Of a stretch of 64,000 nt of DNA, positions 8,247 to 16,371 are shown piece after piece. The translations under genes were made by a program, and so were the position numbers. Numbering within the stretch: position 1 is the first letter of the stretch; each line of letters opens with the position of its first letter. The notes under the pieces were generated by a model. That model searched no databases. It was not told the origin of the DNA and saw nothing but the letters and a program-made list of their open reading frames with translations. This DNA comes from Candidatus Gracilibacteria bacterium (GTDB taxonomy: Bacteria > Patescibacteriota > Gracilibacteria > UBA1369 > UBA12473). Location of the stretch: positions 372,001-436,000 of the forward strand of contig JBAZZS010000001.1 of assembly GCA_041658685.1 (NCBI GenBank), written 5' to 3'.

Positions 8247-11200
8247 CTATTGAATTACCGCAAACGGGGCAATCTCGGTTTTAAGCATTTCCGTCATTTG
8301 GATCCCAAACGGGACCTTGATGCGCTTAAGCATCCCTTGCGACGGGATGTGAAGTTCCACAGGAAGGTCTCCTTGGTATTTTAAAAGAATGGCCTTGAGG
8401 TCGCGCAAAGCCTCGGGAGAGGTCGCGTGTTCAGCCAGGGCGAGTACAATGGATTTACTCGGGGTGGCAACTGTGGGGGCAGGCAAGGGCGGAGGAGGTG
8501 GAGTCGCTTCCCCATGCGAACCGAGAGGAGCCTCCACCGGAACGACCCCTCCCTCTTTTTCAGGCTCGGAATGTAAAGTGACCGCCTGAATTTGAAGGCG
8601 TTCTTTTGGGTTGTAAAGCTTGGCTTGTTTGGCTTTCGTAATCATAGCCTCCAACGACACCGTTTGAATATTTTGGCAGATCAATTGAAGAGAACCGCGT
8701 CGATTTTCCAACTTGCCGGTGATCACGACCACGCTGTCTTCGGTGAAAAGGCTTCGATATTGCAAATAGGTATTGGAAAAAACAATCACCTCAATGCGCC
8801 CGGTGGGATCTTCCAAGGTAAGATACGCCATCGGGGAACCACTTTTGGTTGTGATGCGTTTGATTTGAGTTAAAATTCCCGCCACTTTAATCAATTGTCC
8901 AATTTTTTTCTTGGTCAAAGAAGAAAGAAGATCAGCTTTTTTCTTTAAATACGAGGTAAGTCCTTGAAGCGGGTGTCCGGAAACATACAATCCCAAGTAT
9001 TGTTTTTCCCAGTTGAGGCATTGCAACGGACTCGCAGCCGGGACTTCCGCCAATTTAAAAGAGGGGAGAAGGTCGTCTCCTCCGGACAACATGGAAAAAA
9101 TATCGGTTTGCCCTTCTGCTCCGGTGCTTTGCGCACTACGGGCAAAGCGAGAAATTTCCTCAGTGCTGGAAATCATAGCTTTTCGTTCGCCGAGTTCATC
9201 GAGAGCCCCGGCATAAATCAAGGCCTCGAGAGTTTTTTTATTGAGAAGGGAAAAAGGAACGCGTCGCGCAAAATCCTCGATGGATTTAAAAGGCCCGGTT
9301 TTCTGACGAATTTCATGAATATCATGAACCGTGGATTCTCCCACCCCCTTAATAGCCGCTAATCCAAAACGGATATGTGTGTCATCCACCACCGTAAAGT
9401 GCGCCATGGATTCATTGATGGAAGGCGGAAGCACTTCAATGCCCATGGCTGAGCTTTCATTCATTTCCAAAACAATGCGATCCGTGTCATCAAGGTCCGA
9501 GGTCATGAGCGCAGCCATGAATTCCGCGGGATAATGGCTCTTAAGATAGGCGGTACGGTAGGCGATCATGGCATAACATGTCGCATGCGCTTTATTGAAT
9601 CCATAACCGGCAAACGGTTCAATCACTTTATCAAACACTTCTTTGGCAAAAGATTCAGTATGGCCTTTATTGATAGCGCCTTGGATGAATTTTGCGCGCT
9701 GTTTCATGAGGAGCTCGGGCTGTTTTTTCCCCACCGCTTTCCTTAAGATATCGGCTTCTCCGAGAGAAAACCCGGCCACCATTTGAGCGAGTTGAAGAAT
9801 TTGTTCTTGATACACGGCCACGCCATAGGTTTCCTTTAAAATCGTGGCAAACGAGGGGTGCAAATAATGAATCGATTTTTCATTGTGTTTGCCTTTGATA
9901 TAAGAAGGAATCCAGTCCATCGGGCCCGGGCGATAAAGCGCGTTCATGGCAATCAAATCCTCAAAACGTGTGGGCCCGAGTTCTTTCAAATAGCGACGCA
10001 TTCCCGCGGATTCAAATTGAAAAACGCCGGTGGTGTCGCCTCGAGCCATGAGCTCAAAGGTGTCTTTATCTTCCAAAGGGATTTCATTGAGGTTGATGGT
10101 GACGTTTTTGGTGCGTTGAAGGATTTCAAGCGCGTATTGAAGGATGGTGAGATTTTTAAGTCCCAAAAAGTCCATTTTAAGGAGGCCGATGGATTCAATG
10201 GCGTGCATTTCGTACTGCGTGATAATGGCGTCATTTTCGCCGCGGGGCGTGGATTGAAGGGGAGTGTATTGAATAAGAGGTTTATCCGAAATTACGACCG
10301 CACAGGCGTGCACCGAGGCGTGACGTACAACTCCTTCCAATTTCATAGCCAAATCCATGAGTTTTTTAATGTGGACATTGGCCTCGCATTGTTTGCGGAG
10401 CTCGGGGTCCCCCTCCAGAGCTTCTTTTAAGGTAATGCCGGGGCGCGCGGGAATGAGTTTTGCAATCACATCCACATCGCCATACGGAATCCCCAAAACC
10501 CGGCCCACATCGCGAATCGCGGCGCGCGCCCCCATAGTCCCGAACGTGATGATTTGCGCCACATGATCCTTCCCATATTTTTGCACCACATAATTCAACA
10601 CGTCCCCTCGACGATCATCGGCAAAGTCGATATCAATATCCGGCATACTCACGCGTTCCGGATTGAGAAAGCGTTCAAAAAGGAGCCCGTATCGCAACGG
10701 CTCAATATCGGTGATCGCCAAACAATAGGCAATGATCGATCCTGCCGCAGATCCTCTTCCCGGCCCCACCAAAACCCCGGAATTTTTCGCAAACGACACA
10801 AAATCATGAACAATCAAAAAATAATCATCAAATCCCATTTGATGAATGAGCTTCAGTTCATATTCAAGACGATCGAGAACCTCCTGTGACGGAGTTTTTC
10901 CATAACGTTTTTCAAGCCCCTCCAGACACAACTCCCGGAGATAATCCTCGGATTTTTTCTCGAACGGCGTATGAAACGACGGCAAAATATTTTTCCCCAA
11001 CTTAAGCTCCACATTGCACTGGTCTGCAATCACGAGCGTGTTGGAAATCGCTTCCGGGATGTACGAGAAAGCATGCTTCATCTCTTCCGGCGACTTCATG
11101 GCAAAAACCCCATTCATCCTAAACCGATCTTCGGTATCCACCGTAACCCCGGTTTGCACGCACAACAAAGTATCATGCGCCTCTTTATCTTGCGGTAAAA

Positions 11201-11828
11201 TATAATGACAATCATTCGTGGCAACAATCGGCGCCTTGCCTCTCCGCGCCAAGGCAATCAGGCGTTCGTTGAGAATGCCTTGTTCCATAAGTTCCGGATG
11301 ATCTTGAATTTCGATGAAAACATTTTCAATTCCCACCATTTCTTGCAATTGTTGAAGCTTGGCAAAGGCCTCTTCCTCTTTATGGGAGAGCAATGATTTT
11401 GCCAAAATCCCATTCAAACACGCGGTGAGAATGATGAGCCCTTCGCTGTGCTCCTTAAGTAGCTCCATATCGATGCGCGGCTTATAGTAAAACCCCTCGA
11501 GATGCGCTTTGGTGGAAAGGGTCATGAGATTCTCATAACCCTTGTTATTGCGCGCCAGGAGAACGATATGCCCGATTTGATTGTCGATGTTGGCTTGTTT
11601 GGAAAAACGACTTGTTAAAGCGGTGTAAGCCTCGATGCCAATGATGGGTTTGATGTCCGCTTCTTTGGCCGCTTTATAAAAATCAATCGCTCCGTACATA
11701 TTGCCATGATCTGTGATCGCATGAGCCGGGGCGTTGTATTCTTTGGCTTTTTCAACATAAGCCTTGGGGGAAGGAAGCCCATCCAAGAGACTGTAATGAC
11801 TGTGGGTATGAAGGTGAACAAACGTCAT
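8247..11828 (-). CDS. dnaE: DNA polymerase III subunit alpha
   Basis: The replicative DNA polymerase, 1193 residues from the ATG at 11828. The N-terminal PHP domain begins TFVHLHTHSHYSLLDG. The polymerase core has GPGRGSAAGS and the catalytic aspartates in PDIDIDFADDRR, then LKMDFLGLKNL and YGFNKAHATCYA. Helix-hairpin-helix, OB-fold (about residues 960-1050) and a C-terminal tail with a Pro-rich linker follow. A start 17 codons earlier (11879) is possible, but that extension only translates the family A hairpin at 11851-11878, so 11828 is preferred. No Shine-Dalgarno motif is seen. It is a DnaE1-type enzyme; no PolC is seen in this window. Confidence 0.96.
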   Translation of the reverse strand: MTFVHLHTHSHYSLLDGLPSPKAYVEKAKEYNAPAHAITDHGNMYGAIDFYKAAKEADIKPIIGIEAYTALTSRFSKQANIDNQIGHIVLLARNNKGYENLMTLSTKAHLEGFYYKPRIDMELLKEHSEGLIILTACLNGILAKSLLSHKEEEAFAKLQQLQEMVGIENVFIEIQDHPELMEQGILNERLIALARRGKAPIVATNDCHYILPQDKEAHDTLLCVQTGVTVDTEDRFRMNGVFAMKSPEEMKHAFSYIPEAISNTLVIADQCNVELKLGKNILPSFHTPFEKKSEDYLRELCLEGLEKRYGKTPSQEVLDRLEYELKLIHQMGFDDYFLIVHDFVSFAKNSGVLVGPGRGSAAGSIIAYCLAITDIEPLRYGLLFERFLNPERVSMPDIDIDFADDRRGDVLNYVVQKYGKDHVAQIITFGTMGARAAIRDVGRVLGIPYGDVDVIAKLIPARPGITLKEALEGDPELRKQCEANVHIKKLMDLAMKLEGVVRHASVHACAVVISDKPLIQYTPLQSTPRGENDAIITQYEMHAIESIGLLKMDFLGLKNLTILQYALEILQRTKNVTINLNEIPLEDKDTFELMARGDTTGVFQFESAGMRRYLKELGPTRFEDLIAMNALYRPGPMDWIPSYIKGKHNEKSIHYLHPSFATILKETYGVAVYQEQILQLAQMVAGFSLGEADILRKAVGKKQPELLMKQRAKFIQGAINKGHTESFAKEVFDKVIEPFAGYGFNKAHATCYAMIAYRTAYLKSHYPAEFMAALMTSDLDDTDRIVLEMNESSAMGIEVLPPSINESMAHFTVVDDTHIRFGLAAIKGVGESTVHDIHEIRQKTGPFKSIEDFARRVPFSLLNKKTLEALIYAGALDELGERKAMISSTEEISRFARSAQSTGAEGQTDIFSMLSGGDDLLPSFKLAEVPAASPLQCLNWEKQYLGLYVSGHPLQGLTSYLKKKADLLSSLTKKKIGQLIKVAGILTQIKRITTKSGSPMAYLTLEDPTGRIEVIVFSNTYLQYRSLFTEDSVVVITGKLENRRGSLQLICQNIQTVSLEAMITKAKQAKLYNPKERLQIQAVTLHSEPEKEGGVVPVEAPLGSHGEATPPPPPLPAPTVATPSKSIVLALAEHATSPEALRDLKAILLKYQGDLPVELHIPSQGMLKRIKVPFGIQMTEMLKTEIAPFAVIQ

Positions 11829-11850
11829 GGGAATGTCGGAGAAGTGGTTA

Positions 11851-11878
11851 TGTCGTGGTGAGGCTCTCGAACCATACA
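11851..11878. repeat. Family A hairpin upstream of dnaE
   Basis: TGTCGTGGT and ACCATACA pair (with G-T pairs) around the loop GAGGCTCTCGA. It sits 22 nt upstream of the dnaE start. Confidence 0.65.
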
Positions 11879-11899
11879 TTCACGAGAAAAATGTTAAGA

Positions 11900-12199
11900 T
11901 TAAGATTGCTGATATTTATCAACGTTTTGTTGAAGCCAAAAATTGAGATTTCCAAAAAATTCTCCAAGCCAAGGCAGTCCGGAAAGAACATGCCCTAAAA
12001 TATAAGCAGTAACCGTAAGAACCACAACCGTGCCCAAAATAAATCCAAGTCCTTGTGCGGTTCCAGCTAAAAAATTTCGCCAAAAAATACTGCGAAACGA
12101 AGAAAGATAACGAAAATATTCCTTCATTTCTTTAAGGCGAAGCGTATTGACGTGAATGTATTGATGTTTGTGAAGGGGGGCTTTTTGAGAAGGAGGCAT
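11900..12199 (-). CDS. DUF5665 family small membrane protein
   Basis: A 99-residue protein. Residues 1-40 are polar with a Lys/Arg/Tyr-rich segment (RLKEMKEYFRYLSS). Then comes WRNFLAGTAQGLGFILGTVVVLT, the Gly-rich transmembrane helix typical of DUF5665, which continues into a hydrophobic stretch to about residue 72. A short amphipathic tail ends the protein (FFGNLNFWLQQNVDKY). The function of the family is not known. It is transcribed in the same direction as dnaE, with a 71-nt gap that contains a family A hairpin. Confidence 0.7.
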   Translation of the reverse strand: MPPSQKAPLHKHQYIHVNTLRLKEMKEYFRYLSSFRSIFWRNFLAGTAQGLGFILGTVVVLTVTAYILGHVLSGLPWLGEFFGNLNFWLQQNVDKYQQS

Positions 12200-12275
12200 A
12201 GAGAATGGAGGGTAAAAAACGAGAATTTATAAAAGCGATTCCAATGTAACATAGAGTATTTGGAATTTACAGCAA

Positions 12276-12695
12276 TCAAGGACGGAGAGGTGTTTCTGGG
12301 CCACGAAGCACTTGAAGAAGCTGCTGCATTCTATACGGGGAATGATCGGCTAAAAATTGCTCCCATACCGCGACTAAAGGGCAGGGAATACCTCCGGGGC
12401 GAAGGGGGAGATGGCTCCTTAAATCACTAGGGATTCTAATATGAAAAATGGGCGTGTTTTCAAGAATGGGCTCGAGTAACAACCACAGTAAATCACAGTA
12501 AATTAGATCAATCTTTTCTTTAATTATTCCAATCTCTGGGCACGTTTCTTCCCCTTGTATTAGACCTCCTTTTTTATCTCGACGCATACGATCAACTCCA
12601 CAGAAATGTGGGTCAATAAGTTTATGTGGAGGAGGAATGACACCGGGTTCCACATCAGGAGGAAAAGTTGTCGGGACTTGGAGAAATACTTTCAT
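12276..12695 (-). CDS. Hypothetical protein with a strong promoter
   Basis: A 139-residue protein without recognised domains, signal peptide or membrane helix. It is rich in Pro and Leu, with scattered Cys and His (DPHFCGVDRMRRDKKGG, EETCPEIGIIKEKIDLIYCDLLWLLLEP), and ends in a Pro-rich tail. It has no recognised relative. The main support that it is real is a near-consensus promoter (TTGACA, 17-nt spacer, TATAAA) ending 12 nt before the ATG, which implies a transcript with a leader of only about 6 nt. Confidence 0.55.
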   Translation of the reverse strand: MKVFLQVPTTFPPDVEPGVIPPPHKLIDPHFCGVDRMRRDKKGGLIQGEETCPEIGIIKEKIDLIYCDLLWLLLEPILENTPIFHIRIPSDLRSHLPLRPGGIPCPLVAVWEQFLADHSPYRMQQLLQVLRGPETPLRP

Positions 12696-12707
12696 AAATT
12701 TTATTTT

Positions 12708-12736
12708 TTTATACTAAGATTTAGTATCTTTGTCAA
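12708..12736 (-). promoter_or_regulatory. Sigma70-type promoter for the 12276-12695 gene
   Basis: On the minus strand: -35 TTGACA (12736-12731), 17-nt spacer, -10 TATAAA (12713-12708). The expected start of transcription is near 12701 and the ATG is at 12695, so the mRNA would be nearly leaderless. Confidence 0.7.
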
Positions 12737-12799
12737 ATCTCTATTCCGTGAAACCAGATGGCATTTTTTTAAAGGGCCTTATACAATACCTCTTGATTT

Positions 12800-12883
12800 G
12801 TCGAGGTGGTGAAATGGCAGACACGCTAGCCTTAGGAGCTAGTGCCGCAAGGCGTGAGGGTTCAAGTCCCTCCCTCGACACCA
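12800..12883 (+). tRNA. tRNA-Leu(TAG)
   Basis: Acceptor arms GTCGAGG (12800-12806) and CCTCGAC (12873-12879) pair fully. The anticodon loop CTTAGGA gives anticodon TAG (reads CUA). A long variable arm (TGCCGCAAGGCGT) follows, as in class II tRNAs, and the T-loop is GTTCAAGTCC. Discriminator A is at 12880 and CCA is encoded at 12881-12883. The 3' end touches a strong hairpin at 12884. Confidence 0.97.
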
Positions 12884-12916
12884 CTCCCGCAGCCCGCCAA
12901 AGGCGGGCAAAGGGAG
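12884..12916 (+). repeat. tRNA-trailer hairpin, family C copy 1
   Basis: Outer stem CTCCC/GGGAG, three-base internal loops on each side, inner stem GCCCGCC/GGCGGGC and loop AAA. It starts directly after the CCA of tRNA-Leu and is followed by CCTGCATTTCTTCTTTT. The same design follows tRNA-Arg with a different inner stem. It is probably the 3' processing or termination structure of the tRNA transcript. Confidence 0.75.
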
Positions 12917-12957
12917 CCTGCATTTCTTCTTTTCCCTTTCTCAATTTGTAGGCAGTT

Positions 12958-13004
12958 GTGCCCGGGCACACTTTTTACTCAAAATGATGGCTTATTTAAG
13001 CCAT
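12958..13004. repeat. Paired palindromes, family F copy 1
   Basis: GTGCCCGGGCAC (12958-12969) is followed by ACTTTTTA, then TCAAAATG and the palindrome ATGGCTTATTTAAGCCAT (12987-13004). Both palindromes recur at 41704-41757 in the opposite order. The first, with its T-run, could act as a terminator for the tRNA transcript. Confidence 0.55.
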
Positions 13005-13170
13005 CTCGGTCTATGAAAGCCCTTCATCTGTATTTTTAATAATTAGCATCCCGTGGGGCGGGAAGCTTGCAGGACCTACAGTCAAAGTTTCTGCGAGATT
13101 TGTCGCCTACGGCGCCCCTTCTCTCGTTCGATCGACCTCATCCCCGCAAACGGGATTTCGGTCTCCTCAC

Positions 13171-13214
13171 TTGAGAAGTTGGCCCTCGCAAGCGTGGGCC
13201 AAATCTCTTCTCAA
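13171..13214. other. Two-tier hairpin upstream of tRNA-Arg
   Basis: TTGAGAAG/CTTCTCAA form the outer stem and TTGGCCC/GGGCCAA the inner stem, with an asymmetric ATCT bulge. It resembles the two-tier layout of the tRNA-trailer hairpins. The remaining 12917-13225 stretch has no gene that can be supported. Confidence 0.5.
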
Positions 13215-13225
13215 CTTTTCCTTAC

Positions 13226-13302
13226 GGGCAATTAGCTCAGCTGGATAGAGCGTTGGTTTCCGAAACCAAAGGTCACAGGTTCGAGTCCCGTATTGCCCAC
13301 CA
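13226..13302 (+). tRNA. tRNA-Arg(CCG)
   Basis: Acceptor arms GGGCAAT (13226-13232) and ATTGCCC (13292-13298) pair. The D-arm is GCTCAGCTGGATAGAGC. The anticodon stem TTGGT/ACCAA with loop TTCCGAA gives anticodon CCG (reads CGG). The T-arm is CACAGGTTCGAGTCCCGT-like. Discriminator A is at 13299 and CCA is encoded at 13300-13302. Confidence 0.97.
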
Positions 13303-13335
13303 CTCCCGACGCGCCGCAACGCGGCGCAAAGGGAG
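13303..13335 (+). repeat. tRNA-trailer hairpin, family C copy 2
   Basis: Outer stem CTCCC/GGGAG as in copy 1; the inner stem is GCGCCGC/GCGGCGC instead of GCCCGCC/GGCGGGC, so both strands changed together. It begins directly after the CCA and is followed by TCCCGCATTTTCCC. Confidence 0.75.
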
Positions 13336-13362
13336 TCTGATCCCGCATTTTCCCTTCCCCCA

Positions 13363-13385
13363 GGCACAAAGCGAAGCGAAGTGCC
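13363..13385 (+). repeat. Family B hairpin (GGCAC/GTGCC stem)
   Basis: GGCAC and GTGCC pair around the loop AAAGCGAAGCGAA. It lies between the tRNA-Arg trailer and the DUF2339 gene. This copy lacks the CCCGCATTT tail on its 3' side, but one precedes it at 13342-13350. Confidence 0.65.
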
Positions 13386-13410
13386 TTCTTACCCTTTCAC
13401 CTCCTCCCTT

Positions 13411-15087
13411 ATGTCCTTCTTTCTCAGCGTCGTTGCTTTAGTTCTCGCAACCCTTGCCTTTTTTCGAGGCAGCGACCTTAAAAATCGCTTCAACAATCTC
13501 GAAGAAGCCTTTTTAGCTTTTTCAAAAAAAACGCCTCTTAAACAGGCCTCTATTCAAGGAGGGCCAAAGCCTATCCAAACGCAAGAGGCTCAGGCCCCAA
13601 AAAAAGCTTCTCCTCAAGAGCCCAACGCTTTAATCGAATGGCTCAAACAAGATTGGCTCATGAAAGTGGGCGCGTTCTTTTTCCTTCTCGCCATCGGCTG
13701 GTTTGTGCGCTACGCGTTCATCAATAATTGGGTTGGACCTTATGGTCGAATCGCAATGGGATTGATGGCCGGTACGGCAATTTTTGCGTGGGGGGCATGG
13801 CTTCAAAAAAAACGCTCTCTTCAAGGTCAAGTTTTAATCGTCACCGGAGCCACAACCCTTTTAACTACGGTCTTTGCCGCGCGAACCGTTTACGGCTTTT
13901 TTACACCTGAAAGTGCCATGGGAATCATGGTTCTTGTTGTAGCCGCGCTTTCTATTTTATCCGTTGTTCAACGCGCATTCCCTTTATCTATGGCCGCTTT
14001 ATTCGGAGGCGCCATTGCCCCTTTATTGGCCGATGCTCCTGTCCCGAATTATTTTATTTTAATGATTTATATTGCAGTCTTAGCCTTAGGCATGCTCGGA
14101 ATTGTAGCTTTCCGCGGATGGAGAATTCTTATTTTATTTTCATTCATCATTTCCAATTTATACGCCACAGCCTCTTTTGAGCACCTTTCTCAATATCAAA
14201 TTTATCTTTTTATGGGGGTGCTTTATGCGATTTTCTTTGTCGCCACCACCCTCGCGATTTGGCGAAGCAAAAAAGCAGAGTCTTTAGACCTTTTTATCAA
14301 TGCTTTACTGGCCCTATTAACGCTTTTTTGGGTGAATGAATACATCCCGGAAATATGGCGCAGCTTGGTTTTGTCCGGAGTGGTCATTATTTCCGCTCTC
14401 ATGACAGCCTTGTGTGTGCGTAAAGGGTTGGTTCGTGAAGCGGTGTATCTATATGGAGCCTCGGCCTCTGTGTTTTTGGCCGCAGCCTTGAATTACGAGT
14501 TGAACGGCGAAGCCCTAACGATTGCGCTTACCTTGGAATCCTTTTCATTAACCTTCCTTTCCAATCGATGGCTCAAAGATCGAATGGCCACCCTCATCAC
14601 CTCCTGCACGCTCATAGTCCCTTTATTCATGGCCCTTTCCGAGATGCCTTTTGATTATTTTGATGAAAAATTTTACGTCATTTTAATCGTCATGCTTTTC
14701 TTCGGAGCCACAACATGGCTTTTTTATACCAATAAATTTTCAAAAACTTTTACCCTTATTCATGCCGCAGTGACCAATGCTTTGGCTGCGCTCATTCTCT
14801 GGTGGAGTTTGGAAATTGTTATCATTGGGGAAGATTTTGCGCACAGCACGGCCCTCATCCTTTTTGCCTTGGAAGGAATTGTGCTTTTATCCCAAAGTTT
14901 CCAAAAAAACAATCCGACACTTCGCATTTTTGGACTCAGTATCATTGGATTGGTTATTGCTCGACTTCTATTGATTGATGTGTGGGCTATGCCACTTTCA
15001 GGCCGTATTATGACGTTCTTTGCTGTGGGCGCTTTATTCGTCAGTACCGCTTTTTTCAAAAAAAATCTTATAACCCCTAAAAAATGA
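13411..15087 (+). CDS. DUF2339 polytopic membrane protein
   Basis: About 558 residues from the ATG at 13411 (MSFFLSVVALVLATLAFF). The upstream ATG at 13381 would translate part of the family B hairpin and is less likely. After a first helix and a charged, Gln/Lys-rich linker comes WLMKVGAFFFLLAIGWFVRYAFINNWVGPYGRIAMG, which matches the DUF2339 core. About 14 hydrophobic helices follow to the C-terminus. The molecular role of DUF2339 is not known. It overlaps the next gene by 4 nt (ATGA), so the two are translationally coupled; DUF2339 genes are often paired with a DUF3999-type secreted partner. Confidence 0.8.
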   Translation: MSFFLSVVALVLATLAFFRGSDLKNRFNNLEEAFLAFSKKTPLKQASIQGGPKPIQTQEAQAPKKASPQEPNALIEWLKQDWLMKVGAFFFLLAIGWFVRYAFINNWVGPYGRIAMGLMAGTAIFAWGAWLQKKRSLQGQVLIVTGATTLLTTVFAARTVYGFFTPESAMGIMVLVVAALSILSVVQRAFPLSMAALFGGAIAPLLADAPVPNYFILMIYIAVLALGMLGIVAFRGWRILILFSFIISNLYATASFEHLSQYQIYLFMGVLYAIFFVATTLAIWRSKKAESLDLFINALLALLTLFWVNEYIPEIWRSLVLSGVVIISALMTALCVRKGLVREAVYLYGASASVFLAAALNYELNGEALTIALTLESFSLTFLSNRWLKDRMATLITSCTLIVPLFMALSEMPFDYFDEKFYVILIVMLFFGATTWLFYTNKFSKTFTLIHAAVTNALAALILWWSLEIVIIGEDFAHSTALILFALEGIVLLSQSFQKNNPTLRIFGLSIIGLVIARLLLIDVWAMPLSGRIMTFFAVGALFVSTAFFKKNLITPKK

Positions 15088-16250
15088 ACCCTCGTTTTTT
15101 ATCCCTCGTTCTTTTGGGAAGTTTGATTTTCCCATTTTCCGCTTTTGCCTCCACCTCCACTACGAATGCCAATCTTAACGTTTTTTATACTCAATACGCC
15201 GTGGAAGTGCCGGACATCCAAGTCCCAACCCGTGTTCAAGTGCACTTGGAGAACGTTCAATCTTATTCCGTCGCAGTGATGAATGACAGCACCGGACAGG
15301 CTGAGCCGATCGGCCAAAAAAGAGAAAGTGAAGTCGAGAAATCCATTTTAGCCGTGGAATCCACCACCGCTTTAATTGGAGAATCGGCGGCTTTGGTGGA
15401 TGGAGATCCTTTAACCAACGCTGAATTTGACATAGATCGGGATGAAGGGCATGCGATTATTGTTTTAACGTCAAATGCCGCTGCCCTTACCGGTGAAACC
15501 CTAAAAATTGATTTAGGGGAGCACAGCGCTATGCCAAATAAAGTCGCGATTTATGCTGAAATCAACAGCGAATGGAAAACCGTAGTCGCTCCTTCCGATA
15601 TCTCCGGGGGAACCAGTTTCTATAACACATGGACATTGAATTTTCCGGAATACACGTCTTCTCGTTGGAAAGTTGAATTATGGCACACCCAACCGTTACG
15701 GCTCCGAGAAATCACTGTGGTGGACGCTACAACCACCGTGGTTTCAAATGGGACCTCTGTGATTTGGTTGGCTCAACCCGATACCACTTATACGCTGTAT
15801 GCCGATGCCGCCACTCAACCCAATATTCAAACCACGGAATCGCCGGATTTAACCAGTGACCCGGAGACCATTATTGAGGCCACATTGGGAACCTCATTGG
15901 AAAATCCTTCTTTTGTGGAGCCCGATGATGACAGTGATGGGGTCGCTGATTTTAAAGACAATTGCATCAAGATTGCCAACACGGACCAAACAGACTTGGA
16001 CCAAGATCAATTGGGTGACTTGTGCGAGGATCATGACGCCGACGGCCTGATTGCGTCAAAAGACAACTGCCCGGATATCACCAATAGCAATCAAACGGAT
16101 ACGGACGAAGATGGGATTGGAGATGCTTGTGATACTGAAGAAAGTCGCGTGACCGAGCGTTTACCCTGGCTCCCTTGGGTGGGGATGGGACTTGCCGCTC
16201 TCGTTGTAATAGGAGTTATTGCCGGAAGCCTTCGTCCAAAAAAAATGTAA
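15084..16250 (+). CDS. Secreted protein with thrombospondin type-3 repeats and C-terminal anchor
   Basis: A 388-residue protein with a signal peptide of about 22 residues (ending AFA). Residues about 25-270 form a beta-rich exported domain resembling DUF3999-like partners of DUF2339 proteins; this match is tentative. Residues about 285-345 carry Ca-binding thrombospondin type-3 motifs: DDDSDGVADFKDNC, DLDQDQLGDLC, DHDADGLIASKDNC and DTDEDGIGDACD. A transmembrane helix (WVGMGLAALVVIGVIAG) and a basic tail (RPKKM) hold it in the membrane. It shares a 4-nt overlap with the DUF2339 gene, so the two probably act together at the cell surface. Confidence 0.75.
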   Translation: MNPRFLSLVLLGSLIFPFSAFASTSTTNANLNVFYTQYAVEVPDIQVPTRVQVHLENVQSYSVAVMNDSTGQAEPIGQKRESEVEKSILAVESTTALIGESAALVDGDPLTNAEFDIDRDEGHAIIVLTSNAAALTGETLKIDLGEHSAMPNKVAIYAEINSEWKTVVAPSDISGGTSFYNTWTLNFPEYTSSRWKVELWHTQPLRLREITVVDATTTVVSNGTSVIWLAQPDTTYTLYADAATQPNIQTTESPDLTSDPETIIEATLGTSLENPSFVEPDDDSDGVADFKDNCIKIANTDQTDLDQDQLGDLCEDHDADGLIASKDNCPDITNSNQTDTDEDGIGDACDTEESRVTERLPWLPWVGMGLAALVVIGVIAGSLRPKKM

Positions 16251-16257
16251 AACATCA

Positions 16258-16280
16258 CTCACGGAGCGAAGCGGAGTGAG
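16258..16280 (+). repeat. Family B hairpin (CTCAC/GTGAG stem) with CCCGCATTT tail
   Basis: Starts 8 nt after the stop of the preceding gene. CTCAC and GTGAG pair around GGAGCGAAGCGGA. The tail CTCTCCCGCATTTCATTTTT follows at 16281-16300. It is a candidate transcript 3'-end signal. Confidence 0.7.
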
Positions 16281-16309
16281 CTCTCCCGCATTTCATTTTT
16301 CGAATCCCC

Positions 16310-16338
16310 TTGACAAATGCGGAATTCGCACTCATAAT
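16310..16338 (+). promoter_or_regulatory. Sigma70-type promoter for the sigma4/HARE-HTH gene
   Basis: TTGACA at 16310-16315, a 17-nt spacer, and CATAAT at 16333-16338. The expected transcript start is near 16345, giving a leader of about 27 nt with no Shine-Dalgarno motif. Confidence 0.8.
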
Positions 16339-16371
16339 GCCTCCCTTAATTTCACTTATTAACGAAAAAGT

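Noticed and set aside
8118..8384. Plus-strand frame of 88 codons between aspS and dnaE
   Set aside because: It consists of translated hairpin repeats and the antisense of the dnaE end.
11829..11879. Longer N-terminus for dnaE
   Set aside because: The extra 17 residues translate a family A hairpin; DnaE proteins start at the PHP domain as given by 11828.
12730..12971. Frames on both strands across tRNA-Leu
   Set aside because: They cover the tRNA and its trailer hairpin and have no protein-like features.
13053..13367. Short frames around tRNA-Arg
   Set aside because: Overlap of tRNA and repeats; composition is not coding.
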